A stretch of DNA of 64,000 nt from the NCBI RefSeq assembly GCF_015140235.1, contig NZ_AP023321.1, positions 558,001 to 622,000 of the forward strand, in the 5' to 3' direction. A program made the translations under genes and the position numbers. Shown here piece by piece: positions 18,258 through 26,934 of the stretch. Below the pieces are notes generated by a model. It was not told where the DNA came from. It was given only the letters and a program-made list of their open reading frames with translations, and did no database searches. This DNA is from Solibaculum mannosilyticum. Its GTDB lineage: Bacteria; Bacillota; Clostridia; Oscillospirales; Acutalibacteraceae. Numbering within the stretch: the stretch's first letter is position 1; each line of letters opens with the position of its first letter.

Positions 18258-19465
18258 GCTTCCGATGGGGGGAGTTCGGTGACAAGGCCATCACGTCCAT
18301 CCTGAAAAGCGACGCCCGCATCAACATCTGGGACGGCGCCGTGCGTTCGGGCAAAACGGTCAGCAGCATTGTGGCATGGCTTTCCTTTGTGGCAAAGGCG
18401 CCTCCCGGCGCCCTCCTGATGATGGGAAAAACCCGTCTCGCCTTGCGGCGCAATATCCTGGATCTGATGGAGGAAATGGTGGGTCCCAAACACATGCGCA
18501 TCTCCGAATCCCAGGGACGGCTTCTGTTGTTCGGCAGGGTGGTGCATCTGGAATCGGCCAACAACCGTATGGCGGAGGAGCGCATCCGGGGACTGACGCT
18601 CAGCGGGGCCTATGGGGATGAACTGACACTCTGGCCTCGTGAGGTCTTTCAAATGCTGTTGTCCCGACTGAGCGTATCGGGCGCGCGGTTTTACGGCACT
18701 ACCAATCCTGGGCCGAGCCGTCACTGGCTGCTGACCGATTATCTTCAGAAGGAAGGACTAAACCTCACCCGCTGGCATTTTACGTTGGACGACAACCCCA
18801 ATCTGCCGGAGGATTACCGTCAGGCCCTCAAAGACGAATATACGGGACTCTGGTATCAGCGGTTCGTGGAGGGGAAATGGTGCGCTTCTCAGGGGCTGGT
18901 ATACGACCTGTTTGATCCGGAGAGACACGTCCAAAACCGGCCGGATCTGAAAGAAGGGCGCAAGTGGATCGCCTGCGACTACGGCATCTTTAATCCCTGC
19001 GTCTTTGGCCTTTTGGAGGAGAAGGGCGGCTGTTACCACTTGGAGCGGGAGTATTATCACGACGGCCGCAGGGACGGGCAAAAAACCGACAATCAATATT
19101 TGGACGATCTCAGAAAATTTGCCCGGGATGAGGCCGATACCATTGTCATCGATCCATCGGCAAGCTCTCTGATCACACTCCTGCGCCAGGAGGGATGGAA
19201 CGTCATCCCAGCACGCAATCAGGTGACAGAAGGAATCCAAACGGTGGCGTCCCTCCTCCAGCAGGGCAGGCTGACGGTGGATCCATCCTGCAAAAGGACG
19301 GTAGAGGAGTTTGAAAGCTATGTCTGGGAGGATGAGGCGGTAAGCGATACGCCGCAAAAGAAAAATGACCATTGCATGGATATGCTGCGTTACGGCGTTA
19401 TGACCCATCAGGCCGTTGTGTCGCGCGATCGGAGGAGCTTTTCCGGCCGGGGACTGAGACGTTAG
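18254..19465 (+). CDS. terL: Phage terminase large subunit (PBSX/SPP1 type)
   Basis: A 403-residue packaging motor with both domains. ATPase: Walker A GAVRSGKT at residues 28-35 and Walker B LSGAYGDEL. RNase H-like nuclease: acidic residues in ACDYGIFNPC, IVIDPSASS and DHCMDMLRYG. All key residues are kept, so the enzyme should be able to translocate and cut DNA. The start overlaps the small subunit gene (ATGA), and the portal follows after 34 bp. No frameshift is present. Confidence 0.92.
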   Translation: MSFRWGEFGDKAITSILKSDARINIWDGAVRSGKTVSSIVAWLSFVAKAPPGALLMMGKTRLALRRNILDLMEEMVGPKHMRISESQGRLLLFGRVVHLESANNRMAEERIRGLTLSGAYGDELTLWPREVFQMLLSRLSVSGARFYGTTNPGPSRHWLLTDYLQKEGLNLTRWHFTLDDNPNLPEDYRQALKDEYTGLWYQRFVEGKWCASQGLVYDLFDPERHVQNRPDLKEGRKWIACDYGIFNPCVFGLLEEKGGCYHLEREYYHDGRRDGQKTDNQYLDDLRKFARDEADTIVIDPSASSLITLLRQEGWNVIPARNQVTEGIQTVASLLQQGRLTVDPSCKRTVEEFESYVWEDEAVSDTPQKKNDHCMDMLRYGVMTHQAVVSRDRRSFSGRGLRR

Positions 19466-19499
19466 GGATGCAGTATGCCCAATCGAAAGGGGAGATGAC

Positions 19500-20867
19500 A
19501 TGGACTGGGAAACCATTCGCACAGAACTGGGTGGCATTTACGGCCAGACCGTCCTGCGGGAGATGGGTGAAATCATCCGTCTCTACGACTTCTACGACGG
19601 CAGGGGGCAGGACTGGCCGGTAAATGGGCAGCTCGACTACATCCCCACCCGGAAAAAGACCAATTTAGTAAAAAAACTCATTAAGTCAGAAGCGCGGTTC
19701 CTCTTTGGCAAAACACCGGAGATTTCCCTTTATTCTCCGGGACAAGAGCAATGCGACATGGAGCTTTGGCAGAAGTATCTGGGAGATACCCTGATCCGCA
19801 ACCGCTGGGGGGACAAGCTCATCAAGGCGGCCCGGGATTGTTTTATCGGCAAACGAGTGGCGCTTCGCTTGTGGGTGGAGGAGGATCATATCGCCATGGG
19901 ATTCCGCCCGTCGCTGGAGTTTGTGTACGAGCCGGAGGAGGATGATGCGGAAAAGATCAAAAAGATCATCTTTTTCTACCATCTCAACCAGGACTGCGTC
20001 CCCTCCAAGCAACGCATCTGGAGGCAGAAGTACACCATGGTAAACGGCCGGTGTATCCTGAACGAGGGGATATACGACGGATCCGGGCACCTGATGGAGG
20101 AAAAGTATCACAACTACGACACTGGACTTTCCTTCATCCCCGCCTACGTCATCGTCAATGACGGTCTGACCGGCGATCTCATGGGTGAGAGCGATGTGGC
20201 TGAGCTCCGGGACAATCAGGAAGTGTATAACCGCCTGTGTTCCGACGACATCGACGCTTTAAAATTCCACATGTTCCCTCAGCGGGTGGCGGTGGATGCA
20301 TCCCCCCAATCCCTCCAGAACATGGTCATCGCACCGGGGGCGCTGGTGGATTTGCAGACCGATCCATCCATCCAAAGCGGACAGGCCTCCATGCAGACGC
20401 TGGAATCCCAGTTTGGTTACGACGCCCGTCTGGAACACACCCTCAGCCGCATCAAGGAGGATATGTACAATGTCCTTTCGGTGCCGGATGTCGGCACCCA
20501 GCAGATTCAGGGATCGGTGTATTCCGGTAAGGCCATCAAGGCGCTTTATTGGGATCTCATCTGCCGGTGTGAGGAGAAGTGGACGGTGTGGGAACCGGCG
20601 TTGGTGTGGATGGCTAAAAACATCCTGAAGATGGCGGCTCAGATGGGTTGGATCCCCTCTCTCCAGACGGATTATCAGGTGCATGTGGAGCATTGTTATC
20701 CCATCCCTGACGATGAGGAAGAAGAGCGCCTGAATGATCTCAAAGAGGTGGAGAGCGGAGTGCGCAGCGTTTCTTCCTACCAGGAGAAATGGGGTATCCT
20801 GCCCGGCCGGGACGGGGAGAAGACCATAGAACCAGAACCGGCAGACAAACTCAAAGAGGAGGGATAA
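19500..20867 (+). CDS. Phage portal protein (SPP1-like)
   Basis: A 455-residue portal of the SPP1/gp6 family. Landmarks are IPTRKKTNLVKKLIKSEARF, IGKRVALRLWVE, the SFIPAYVIVND segment, a long crown helix near residues 290-340, and QIQGSVYSGKAIKALYW. Twelve copies normally form the DNA channel at one capsid vertex and anchor the motor. AGGGGAGATG precedes the ATG. The C-terminus is rich in Glu and Pro. Confidence 0.9.
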   Translation: MDWETIRTELGGIYGQTVLREMGEIIRLYDFYDGRGQDWPVNGQLDYIPTRKKTNLVKKLIKSEARFLFGKTPEISLYSPGQEQCDMELWQKYLGDTLIRNRWGDKLIKAARDCFIGKRVALRLWVEEDHIAMGFRPSLEFVYEPEEDDAEKIKKIIFFYHLNQDCVPSKQRIWRQKYTMVNGRCILNEGIYDGSGHLMEEKYHNYDTGLSFIPAYVIVNDGLTGDLMGESDVAELRDNQEVYNRLCSDDIDALKFHMFPQRVAVDASPQSLQNMVIAPGALVDLQTDPSIQSGQASMQTLESQFGYDARLEHTLSRIKEDMYNVLSVPDVGTQQIQGSVYSGKAIKALYWDLICRCEEKWTVWEPALVWMAKNILKMAAQMGWIPSLQTDYQVHVEHCYPIPDDEEEERLNDLKEVESGVRSVSSYQEKWGILPGRDGEKTIEPEPADKLKEEG

Positions 20868-20869
20868 CC

Positions 20870-21343
20870 GTGGAGTGGATGGATCAAGTGGAACAACAGC
20901 TGGAGGTATCGCTGTCCGAAAACCAGCGCATCGCTCTGGAACAGGCGGTACAAAGCCGCATTGAAGAGGCGGTTGGGCAAGCGGAGGAACAGCATGCCGG
21001 CCAGATGCACGATCTGCGCCAAGAGCTTGAGGAGACATCCCGTCACGTGGATGCCCTGCGAAAACAGCGGTTTGATGAACAGGTGGATACCGCCATCCAA
21101 ACGGCCAAAGCCAAAAACAAGGAGGCCGTTTTGGCGCTCTTGGACATGGAAAAAGTACAGCTGGACGAAACGGGGCACCTCACCGGCCTTCAGGAACAGC
21201 TCAACGCCCTGCGCGCCAGAGAGGGGTATCTTTTTGAAGAGGGATGTCTCACCGGATCCAAAGGTAATTTTGGCCGGGAGATCGAGCCTATGGGACCCAT
21301 CGGCCTAAGCGACGCCATCGCCCGTCATTACCACAGGCGTTGA
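20870..21343 (+). CDS. Phage scaffold protein (GP20-like)
   Basis: A 157-residue, strongly helical and charged protein. Residues 1-70 form a long coiled coil. Residues 75-125 contain DTAIQTAKAKNKEAVLALLD and the LDETGHLTGLQEQLNALR segment, matching the GP20-type scaffold family. Scaffolds fill the procapsid and are then removed. The start is GTG at 20870, seven bases after AGGAGGG; ATG at 20879 is a possible alternative. Placed between portal and capsid as in siphophages. Confidence 0.85.
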   Translation: MEWMDQVEQQLEVSLSENQRIALEQAVQSRIEEAVGQAEEQHAGQMHDLRQELEETSRHVDALRKQRFDEQVDTAIQTAKAKNKEAVLALLDMEKVQLDETGHLTGLQEQLNALRAREGYLFEEGCLTGSKGNFGREIEPMGPIGLSDAIARHYHRR

Positions 21344-21398
21344 CGCTTTGGAAATACATCATTATCGTTCCATTACAGGGAGAAAGGATGAAGCAAAC

Positions 21399-22343
21399 AT
21401 GGCCATTACCTTGGATGAAGTACGCATGAATACGGGGGATAAGCTGACGGCATCGGTCATCGATGAGTTCCGGAGACAGAATTTTATCCTCAACAACATT
21501 CTCTTTGACGACACCGTCCTGCCGGCCAGCAACGGCGCCGCACTGAGCTACAGTTATTTCCGTATCGTGAGCCGTCCAACCGCCGCCTTCCGCGCCATCG
21601 GCAGTGAATACACCCCCAGCAACGCCACCAAAAAGAAGGTGACAGTCGATCTGAAAGCTTTTGGCGGCGCCTTTGAAATCGATCGTATGCTGGCGTCGGC
21701 CGGTGGATTTGTCAACGAGGTGGACGTCCAGGCCCATCAGATGATCAGCGCCGCACAGACCCTCTTCAACAACGCCCTCATCAACGGCGATACTTCGGAG
21801 GACAGCAAGGCCTTTGACGGCTTGGACAAGGCCCTCACCGGTTCTTCCACCGAGTACAACAAATCGGGAACCGCCGTTGACCTGACCGATTCCGGCATCG
21901 ACACCAACTACAAAAAGTTCCTGGACATGCTGGATGAGTTTATTCTCAGCCTGGACGGACGTCCTTCGGCTATTTTGGGCAATACCCGTCTCATCGCCCG
22001 TCTGAGAGCCTGTGCCCGACGTGCCGGTTCCTTCAACCAGACGGTGGACGACTTCGGCCGTCAGGCCATCGCCTACGACGGCATCCCCCTTGTGGACATG
22101 GGTGATGCATCGGAGGACACCCCCATCATCGAGACTTCCAGCAACATCACAAGCCTTTACGCCGTGCGTCTGGGACTGGACGGCCTGCACGCCGTTTCCA
22201 TGAATGGCCAATCCCCCATCCGGGTGTGGATGCCCAACTTTGAGACAGCCGGCGCCGTCAAGAGGGGAGAGGTGGAGATGACTGCCGCCATCGCCCTGAA
22301 ATCCACCCGTTCGGCCGGCGTATTCCGCAACATCAAGGTGTAA
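21399..22343 (+). CDS. Phage major capsid protein (HK97-like)
   Basis: A 314-residue capsid protein. It opens with an N-terminal helix region, then the FILNNILFDD and IGSEYTPSNATKKKVTVDL segments, a middle region with FDGLDKAL, the P-domain-like SAILGNTRLIARLRACARR, and a C-terminal strand with RVWMPNFETAGAVKRGEVEM. No prohead protease precedes it; the separate scaffold takes the assembly role. The ATG at 21399 follows GAAAGGA. A GC-rich hairpin follows the gene. Confidence 0.88.
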   Translation: MAITLDEVRMNTGDKLTASVIDEFRRQNFILNNILFDDTVLPASNGAALSYSYFRIVSRPTAAFRAIGSEYTPSNATKKKVTVDLKAFGGAFEIDRMLASAGGFVNEVDVQAHQMISAAQTLFNNALINGDTSEDSKAFDGLDKALTGSSTEYNKSGTAVDLTDSGIDTNYKKFLDMLDEFILSLDGRPSAILGNTRLIARLRACARRAGSFNQTVDDFGRQAIAYDGIPLVDMGDASEDTPIIETSSNITSLYAVRLGLDGLHAVSMNGQSPIRVWMPNFETAGAVKRGEVEMTAAIALKSTRSAGVFRNIKV

Positions 22344-22360
22344 GAACAGTTTTGTCAAAG

Positions 22361-22396
22361 CGGCAGGCCGGTGTTTTTTCCCCGGCCTGCCGTCCC
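22361..22396 (+). terminator. Hairpin after the major capsid gene, probable partial terminator
   Basis: An 11-bp perfect stem (CGGCAGGCCGG with CCGGCCTGCCG), a 10-nt loop and CCCTTTT. Its place suggests attenuation, lowering connector and tail transcripts relative to capsid. Confidence 0.7.
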
Positions 22397-22425
22397 TTTT
22401 ACCAACACAGAAAGGAGAATGCCCG

Positions 22426-22710
22426 ATGACCAAATTGGAACAACTGCGGCGCAATCTCATGGAGGAACAGGATTCTTCCAACCGCCTGTTTACCTACAGC
22501 CAATTGGAGGACCTGCTCAATCGGAATAACGGCGACGTCAATGCGGCTTCCTATGAAGGACTGCTGCAAAAGGCCCAATCCGACGGCGTCACCCTGCCGG
22601 ACGGCGCCCATACCTCCGATTCAAGAAGCTATTGGCTCTCGTTGGCGCGGCTCTACCGTCCATCCGGGAGCGGGACGGTCCCCCGTGCCGACGAGGTGCT
22701 GCCATGCTGA
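22426..22710 (+). CDS. Phage head-tail connector-like protein
   Basis: A 94-residue protein, mainly helical (MTKLEQLRRNLMEE, TYSQLEDLLNRNNGDVNAAS) with a short Ser/Gly C-terminus. Size and position directly after the capsid match the portal adaptor (gp6/gp15-like) of siphophages, but sequence similarity is not obvious to me. AAAGGAGAAT precedes the ATG. It overlaps the next gene by seven bases. Confidence 0.55.
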   Translation: MTKLEQLRRNLMEEQDSSNRLFTYSQLEDLLNRNNGDVNAASYEGLLQKAQSDGVTLPDGAHTSDSRSYWLSLARLYRPSGSGTVPRADEVLPC

Positions 22711-23099
22711 GTTTGTTTCGGCAGCGTCGAAAGCTCATCCAAGGCTTGGGGGATCAGATACAGCTTCTGACCATCTACCGTCCGGGCCGATCCCAGTGGG
22801 GGGAACCGATCGATCCTCCGGAACCTCACTGTCAGGCGTTGGGATACCATTTTTACAAGTACGAACGGGTCAGCGTCACCATGAAAAAGCAGGGACGGTA
22901 TGCCAAGGAAAAAACCGAACGGTATCTGGTGATGGCCACAGACGAGCAGATGGCGCAGCATGAAGGGGAAAGCTACTTTCTTCCGGACATCAAAGCCGGC
23001 GACTACTTCGACCAGGATGGGAACCGATATTTTGTCCGCGGCGTACAAAACGACGCCAAGGCTTATTTGACCCTGGTGGTGGAGGTGATTGGAACATGA
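22704..23099 (+). CDS. Phage head-closure (stopper)-like protein
   Basis: A 131-residue, beta-rich protein with LLTIYRPGRSQWGEP, HQ-type acidic stretches and DYFDQDGNRYFVRGVQ, consistent in size and position with head-closure or stopper proteins that seal the portal. The ATG at 22704 follows GAGGTG within the end of the preceding gene. The stop overlaps the next start (ATGA). Identification depends on gene order. Confidence 0.5.
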   Translation: MLSLFRQRRKLIQGLGDQIQLLTIYRPGRSQWGEPIDPPEPHCQALGYHFYKYERVSVTMKKQGRYAKEKTERYLVMATDEQMAQHEGESYFLPDIKAGDYFDQDGNRYFVRGVQNDAKAYLTLVVEVIGT

Positions 23100-24013
23100 G
23101 CGGTCAGATTGTGTGGCAGAAGCTATACAAATGCCTGAAAGACGCCGGATTTGACGTATATACCCCGGGCCAGCATGAGGATTACTGCGGGGCTGCTTAT
23201 TGTGTGGTGAGCCAGGATCGGGTGACCCCGGATGAAGACACGACAGCAGGTCATTTGACCTTGACGGTCATCGCCTTTGTGCCGGTGGATCAGTACAGCG
23301 CTTTGGATGGATATGTCCAGTCCATCCGCCAGGCTTTGGAACCGATGCATAGCGAGGTGGCCTTCACCGGCAGTACGGTCTACGAGGTAGATCAGAACTT
23401 CCGAGCCCATAAAGCGACCTTGACATATCGGGCCATGCAGCCGGATTTGTCCTCGGATTCCCAGCAGGAGGGGTGGTGGATCACCGGTATCGAACAGGTA
23501 GAGCTTTTGGTGGAAGATGAGACGTATACGCTTCGTACGGCGACCCAGTGCAAAGTGGATCCCATCTTTTCCCTGGGAGAACAGCAGGTTTTAAGGGGAG
23601 AGGGTAAGGCGGTGGCCTGGATGCCGCCAGAGGATGTCGTGGTGGGATACAGCATTTCCCTTCAGGATGTGACTGTCGTACCGGAAGTGTTTGCCTTGGT
23701 GGACGGCGGACAGATCACAGAACAAAACGGTGTGTGGACCTCCTATCAGGGGCCAGACCTCCTCCAAACGTGGGAGGGAAAAGACATCACTCTGCGCATC
23801 ACATCCCGACAAAACTCCTCTTCCGACCAGACCGGGGGGGATATCCGCCTGACCTTCGAGCGGTGCCGGGGACAAGCCCTGCCGTTTGTATGGAAAAACG
23901 GGGCTTTTTGGTCGCCGTCCTATACCCTCCTAAGCCGGGGAACCCTTGGAGGAAGCGCTTATCTCATGGAGAGAATGGATGAGTCCCAGCGGGAAGGAGA
24001 ATATGGAACATGA
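23096..24013 (+). CDS. Probable tail-completion/tail-tube fusion protein
   Basis: A 305-residue protein with two parts. Residues 1-115 look like a tail terminator or completion protein (YKCLKDAGFDVYTPG, YVQSIRQALEPMHSEVAF), normally a separate gene of about 110-130 residues. Residues 125-305 resemble a tail-tube beta sandwich (KVDPIFSLGEQQVLRGEG, SISLQDVTVVPEVFALVDGG, then a second sheet with DITLRITSRQ). In usual siphophages these are two genes. ATGA overlaps join it to its neighbours on both sides. Both halves are inferred from pattern and position. Confidence 0.5.
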   Translation: MSGQIVWQKLYKCLKDAGFDVYTPGQHEDYCGAAYCVVSQDRVTPDEDTTAGHLTLTVIAFVPVDQYSALDGYVQSIRQALEPMHSEVAFTGSTVYEVDQNFRAHKATLTYRAMQPDLSSDSQQEGWWITGIEQVELLVEDETYTLRTATQCKVDPIFSLGEQQVLRGEGKAVAWMPPEDVVVGYSISLQDVTVVPEVFALVDGGQITEQNGVWTSYQGPDLLQTWEGKDITLRITSRQNSSSDQTGGDIRLTFERCRGQALPFVWKNGAFWSPSYTLLSRGTLGGSAYLMERMDESQREGEYGT

Positions 24014-24177
24014 TAGACAAAGCAGCGAAAACAAAGGCATTCCCTCGTCCGGCGTATCAGGAGGGAGAGTCCCCCCGCGTTTCCAACGACACGCAAAAGG
24101 GATGGGAGTTTCAACAGGCTCTCAGCAAAAAGCAGGCGCTTCACTGGGAGAACATCACCCGTCTCACCAGCACATGA
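24010..24177 (+). CDS. Small 55-residue protein between tail tube and Dit genes
   Basis: A 55-residue hydrophilic protein. ATG overlaps the upstream stop (ATGA), and the stop lies 15 bases before the Dit start. It contains a central WEFQQALSKKQALHWENI helix. In siphophages this slot holds tape-measure chaperones and the tape measure itself, usually thousands of bases; here only this gene is present. Function unknown; it may be a chaperone remnant or a short ruler substitute. Confidence 0.55.
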   Translation: MIDKAAKTKAFPRPAYQEGESPRVSNDTQKGWEFQQALSKKQALHWENITRLTST

Positions 24178-24192
24178 GAGGGAGGGAAGCAA

Positions 24193-24927
24193 ATGAGCGA
24201 ATTTACGTTTAACGGCGTCTCCTGCCAGGAAAAAGGCATTACGCTGCTGGATTATAAGCAACCGGCTTCGTCGTCGGTACGGGTGACCTATGTGGATATC
24301 CCGGGCCGGGATGGGAGCCTCGCCGTTTCACAGCCGGTGTATCAGGATGTGACGGTCTCCTTGCATTGTGCCATCCTAGGGGACGACCGTCAAGAGATCC
24401 AGGAAGCCTTGCGTCAAGCGGCCGGATGGATGCGTGGGCAGGGGGAGCTTTCTTTGTGGGATCAGCCGGGGCTATCCCGTCCTGGAACCGTGGTGGAATG
24501 GAGTGAAGCACAGGTCAACCGCCAGTGGGCGGAATTTACCGTCCTGTTCCAGGGAAGTCCCTTCCTGTTGGGGGAGGAACAGTCTCTGCCTTTGGGATCG
24601 GCCGTCCAGGTAAAGGGGACCGTCCCTGCCAGGGGTGTGGCGACCGTCACCCTGCCTGACGATACGTCGCGGATTAGAATCACCTCCAGCCATGGGGAGA
24701 GCTTGGCGCTGATCGGTTCCCTAAAAGCAGGACAGGTGATCTCAGTGGACATGCAGACCGGCAATATCCAGCTGGATGGACAGCCGGCAAACCGTCTCAT
24801 GGAATTGGGAGGGCAAACCTTTGCCATGCCTCCCGGGACAGGGACCATTACCTGTGAAGCGCTCCAGGACAGGGATCAGTATCAGGCGGTAGAGGGGACG
24901 TTCCGGTACCGTCCCCAGTGGCGTTAG
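24193..24927 (+). CDS. Distal tail protein (Dit)-like
   Basis: A 244-residue protein with the Dit/Sipho_tail layout. The N-terminal half has VTYVDIPGRDGSLAVSQPVY and YQDVTVSLHCAI, the conserved ring-forming region. The C-terminal half is a galectin-like beta domain (residues 130-244). Dit hexamers normally form the hub at the tail tip. GAGGGAGG precedes the ATG. The tail-tip protein follows. Confidence 0.8.
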   Translation: MSEFTFNGVSCQEKGITLLDYKQPASSSVRVTYVDIPGRDGSLAVSQPVYQDVTVSLHCAILGDDRQEIQEALRQAAGWMRGQGELSLWDQPGLSRPGTVVEWSEAQVNRQWAEFTVLFQGSPFLLGEEQSLPLGSAVQVKGTVPARGVATVTLPDDTSRIRITSSHGESLALIGSLKAGQVISVDMQTGNIQLDGQPANRLMELGGQTFAMPPGTGTITCEALQDRDQYQAVEGTFRYRPQWR

Positions 24928-24938
24928 GAGGTGGGAAT

Positions 24939-26867
24939 ATGGCGAGTGAATTTACCCTCTATGCCTTTGACCGGTCGGAACAGCTGATTGCCACCCTTTC
25001 CAATCAAACTGGAGCTAATCTGTTGTCCGTGGTGCACAGCGAACAGCTCAATACCTTGTCCGTCACGTTACAGTATAGCGGCCGACTATCTCTTTTCAGC
25101 GGATATTATCTGGGGTTTTACGATACCGATGATTTTTTCCAGCTTTTTGAGATCAAGAGGATGGAAGAGGTGCAAAACGGCGACGGCATGGCGGTGGAGG
25201 TGTACGCCGAACACGTGGTGTACGAGCTTCTCAGCGAAATGGTTGTCGATTTTACCCTCCAAAACGCCACGGCCGACGATGTGGTGGACGGCATTTTATC
25301 CGGCACCCGGTGGACGTGCAACTCCAGTCAGAACTTCGGCACCCATACCGTGGACCTCACTTATAAAAATGCCCTCTCCTGCCTCAATCAGGTACAAGAG
25401 ATGTGGGGACTGTGTTATCGTCCCAGGCTGATTCTGGAGGACAACCGCGTCACAGAGCGGCATATTGAATTGCTTCCCCGTCTTGGGGCCGACGTCAATT
25501 ACCGTTTTGAATGGGGCAAAAATCTTCTGGAAGTGGAACGGGTCACCGATTCCCGCAACATCGTCACCGCCCTGTACGGCAGGGGCAAGACCCTGACCCT
25601 CAAGCAATTGGACGGCCAACCCTCCCGGGGACAACGGGTGGATTTTGGTGAAGTACAATGGTCGAAGCCGGGGGATCCGGCTGATAAACCGTTGGGACAG
25701 CTTTGGGTGGGGGATGAGGAGGCTCGGGAAGCCTATGGATATGGGCAGGGCTCCGAACAAAAGCGTCACCGGTTTGGATCGGTCACCTTTGACCTGGAGG
25801 ATCCCGCCGACGTCTTACAGGCCACATGGCAGGCCCTTCAGGAGAAAAAATATCCCAAAGTCAGCTACCATCTTCGGGCGGTGGAGCTGGAACGCATTGT
25901 CCCCAATGGACTTCGTTCCATCCGGTTGGGCGATACCGTCCAGGTGCTGGACCAAGGGCTTCTGCTCTATGGTATGACGGAGTTTACCGCTCAGGTGGTG
26001 GATCTGGAACGGGATTATCTCAGCCCCATCAACACCCGTATCACCCTGAGCAATCAGGATGTGGATCTGGAGAGCATCCTGTCTCAGCTTGGCAGACAGC
26101 AGGACCGCATGCTGGAAAAAGAATCGGTATGGGACGACACAGCCCTGCGCAACGGTCCCGATGCCCCCGTCGATACCTCGCGTCTGGAGGGAAGCATCGA
26201 TCTGCTGACCAATCAGCTTGTGGCCTCCGGGGCATTTCAAAGCGTTACGCCTCTGGAGGGGAAAGGCATCCTGCTGGAAAACACCGATCCGAGCAGTTCC
26301 GACTATGGAGCGCTGTACCTGGGACCGGGATTCCTGGCAGTGGCCAGCGATCAGGTGGACGGTGAGTGGAGATGGCGCACCTTCGGCACCGGACGAGGCT
26401 TTACGGCCGACGAATTGGTCACCGGAACCTTGGATGCAGCCCTCGTCAAAACCGGACGTCTTCAATCGGTTAATGGGGAAACATGGATTGACCTGGCCAG
26501 CGGATCCTTCGCTTTTGGCGGGGATAAGCTGGCGTTGAGTGCCTCCGGGGATCTACAGGTCAATGGATTCTTATCGGCCAAGGCGGGGGAACAGGAGATT
26601 TCCGTCACAGCCGATTCGTATGGGATGGCAGCCATCACCTTTTTGCAGAAGGGAAATGAATTGGGAAGTCTCTTTACCGATGAAGATTATAAATTCTACA
26701 TTTGTTCCGGTCAGGATATGGTTCTCAACGTACCGACGGGATATTCTCTGCGCCTGATGGTGGAAGACCTGTTTGCACCCAATGGTCGGCGCGGATACAC
26801 CGGCGCCATCGATGTAGGGGATAAACGGCTTTCCTTTAGCTGCGGCATCCTTTATAATGTGAGCTGA
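24939..26867 (+). CDS. Tail-associated tip/receptor-binding protein (Tal-like)
   Basis: A 642-residue protein. Residues 1-390 match the conserved tail-hub or prophage endopeptidase tail module (DDFFQLFEIKRMEEV, EVYAEHVVYELLSEM, GRGKTLTLKQLDG, IRLGDTVQVLDQG). Residues 400-640 are a repetitive beta-rich C-terminus with GRGFTADELVTGTLDAALVK and a final YTGAIDVGDKRLSFSCGI, typical of phage fibre-like ends. It probably contacts the host surface. The ATG at 24939 follows TAGGAGGTGGG. No separate fibre, holin or endolysin gene follows. Confidence 0.82.
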   Translation: MASEFTLYAFDRSEQLIATLSNQTGANLLSVVHSEQLNTLSVTLQYSGRLSLFSGYYLGFYDTDDFFQLFEIKRMEEVQNGDGMAVEVYAEHVVYELLSEMVVDFTLQNATADDVVDGILSGTRWTCNSSQNFGTHTVDLTYKNALSCLNQVQEMWGLCYRPRLILEDNRVTERHIELLPRLGADVNYRFEWGKNLLEVERVTDSRNIVTALYGRGKTLTLKQLDGQPSRGQRVDFGEVQWSKPGDPADKPLGQLWVGDEEAREAYGYGQGSEQKRHRFGSVTFDLEDPADVLQATWQALQEKKYPKVSYHLRAVELERIVPNGLRSIRLGDTVQVLDQGLLLYGMTEFTAQVVDLERDYLSPINTRITLSNQDVDLESILSQLGRQQDRMLEKESVWDDTALRNGPDAPVDTSRLEGSIDLLTNQLVASGAFQSVTPLEGKGILLENTDPSSSDYGALYLGPGFLAVASDQVDGEWRWRTFGTGRGFTADELVTGTLDAALVKTGRLQSVNGETWIDLASGSFAFGGDKLALSASGDLQVNGFLSAKAGEQEISVTADSYGMAAITFLQKGNELGSLFTDEDYKFYICSGQDMVLNVPTGYSLRLMVEDLFAPNGRRGYTGAIDVGDKRLSFSCGILYNVS

Positions 26868-26875
26868 GGCAAAAC

Positions 26876-26916
26876 AAAAAGCAGTCTTGGAAGGAAAATC
26901 CCAAGACTGCTTTTTT
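26876..26916. terminator. Bidirectional terminator closing the phage operon
   Basis: A 15-bp stem (AAAAAGCAGTCTTGG and complement) with a 10-nt loop and six T residues; A and T runs on both sides also serve the minus-strand ferredoxin-like gene. Confidence 0.93.
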
Positions 26917-26934
26917 CGCTATCAGAGAATAAGA

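Noticed and set aside
17841-26867. Interpreting the cassette as a contractile injection system or R-type tailocin
   Set aside because: Capsid, portal, scaffold and terminase are present, whereas sheath, baseplate wedge and tube genes of contractile systems are not.
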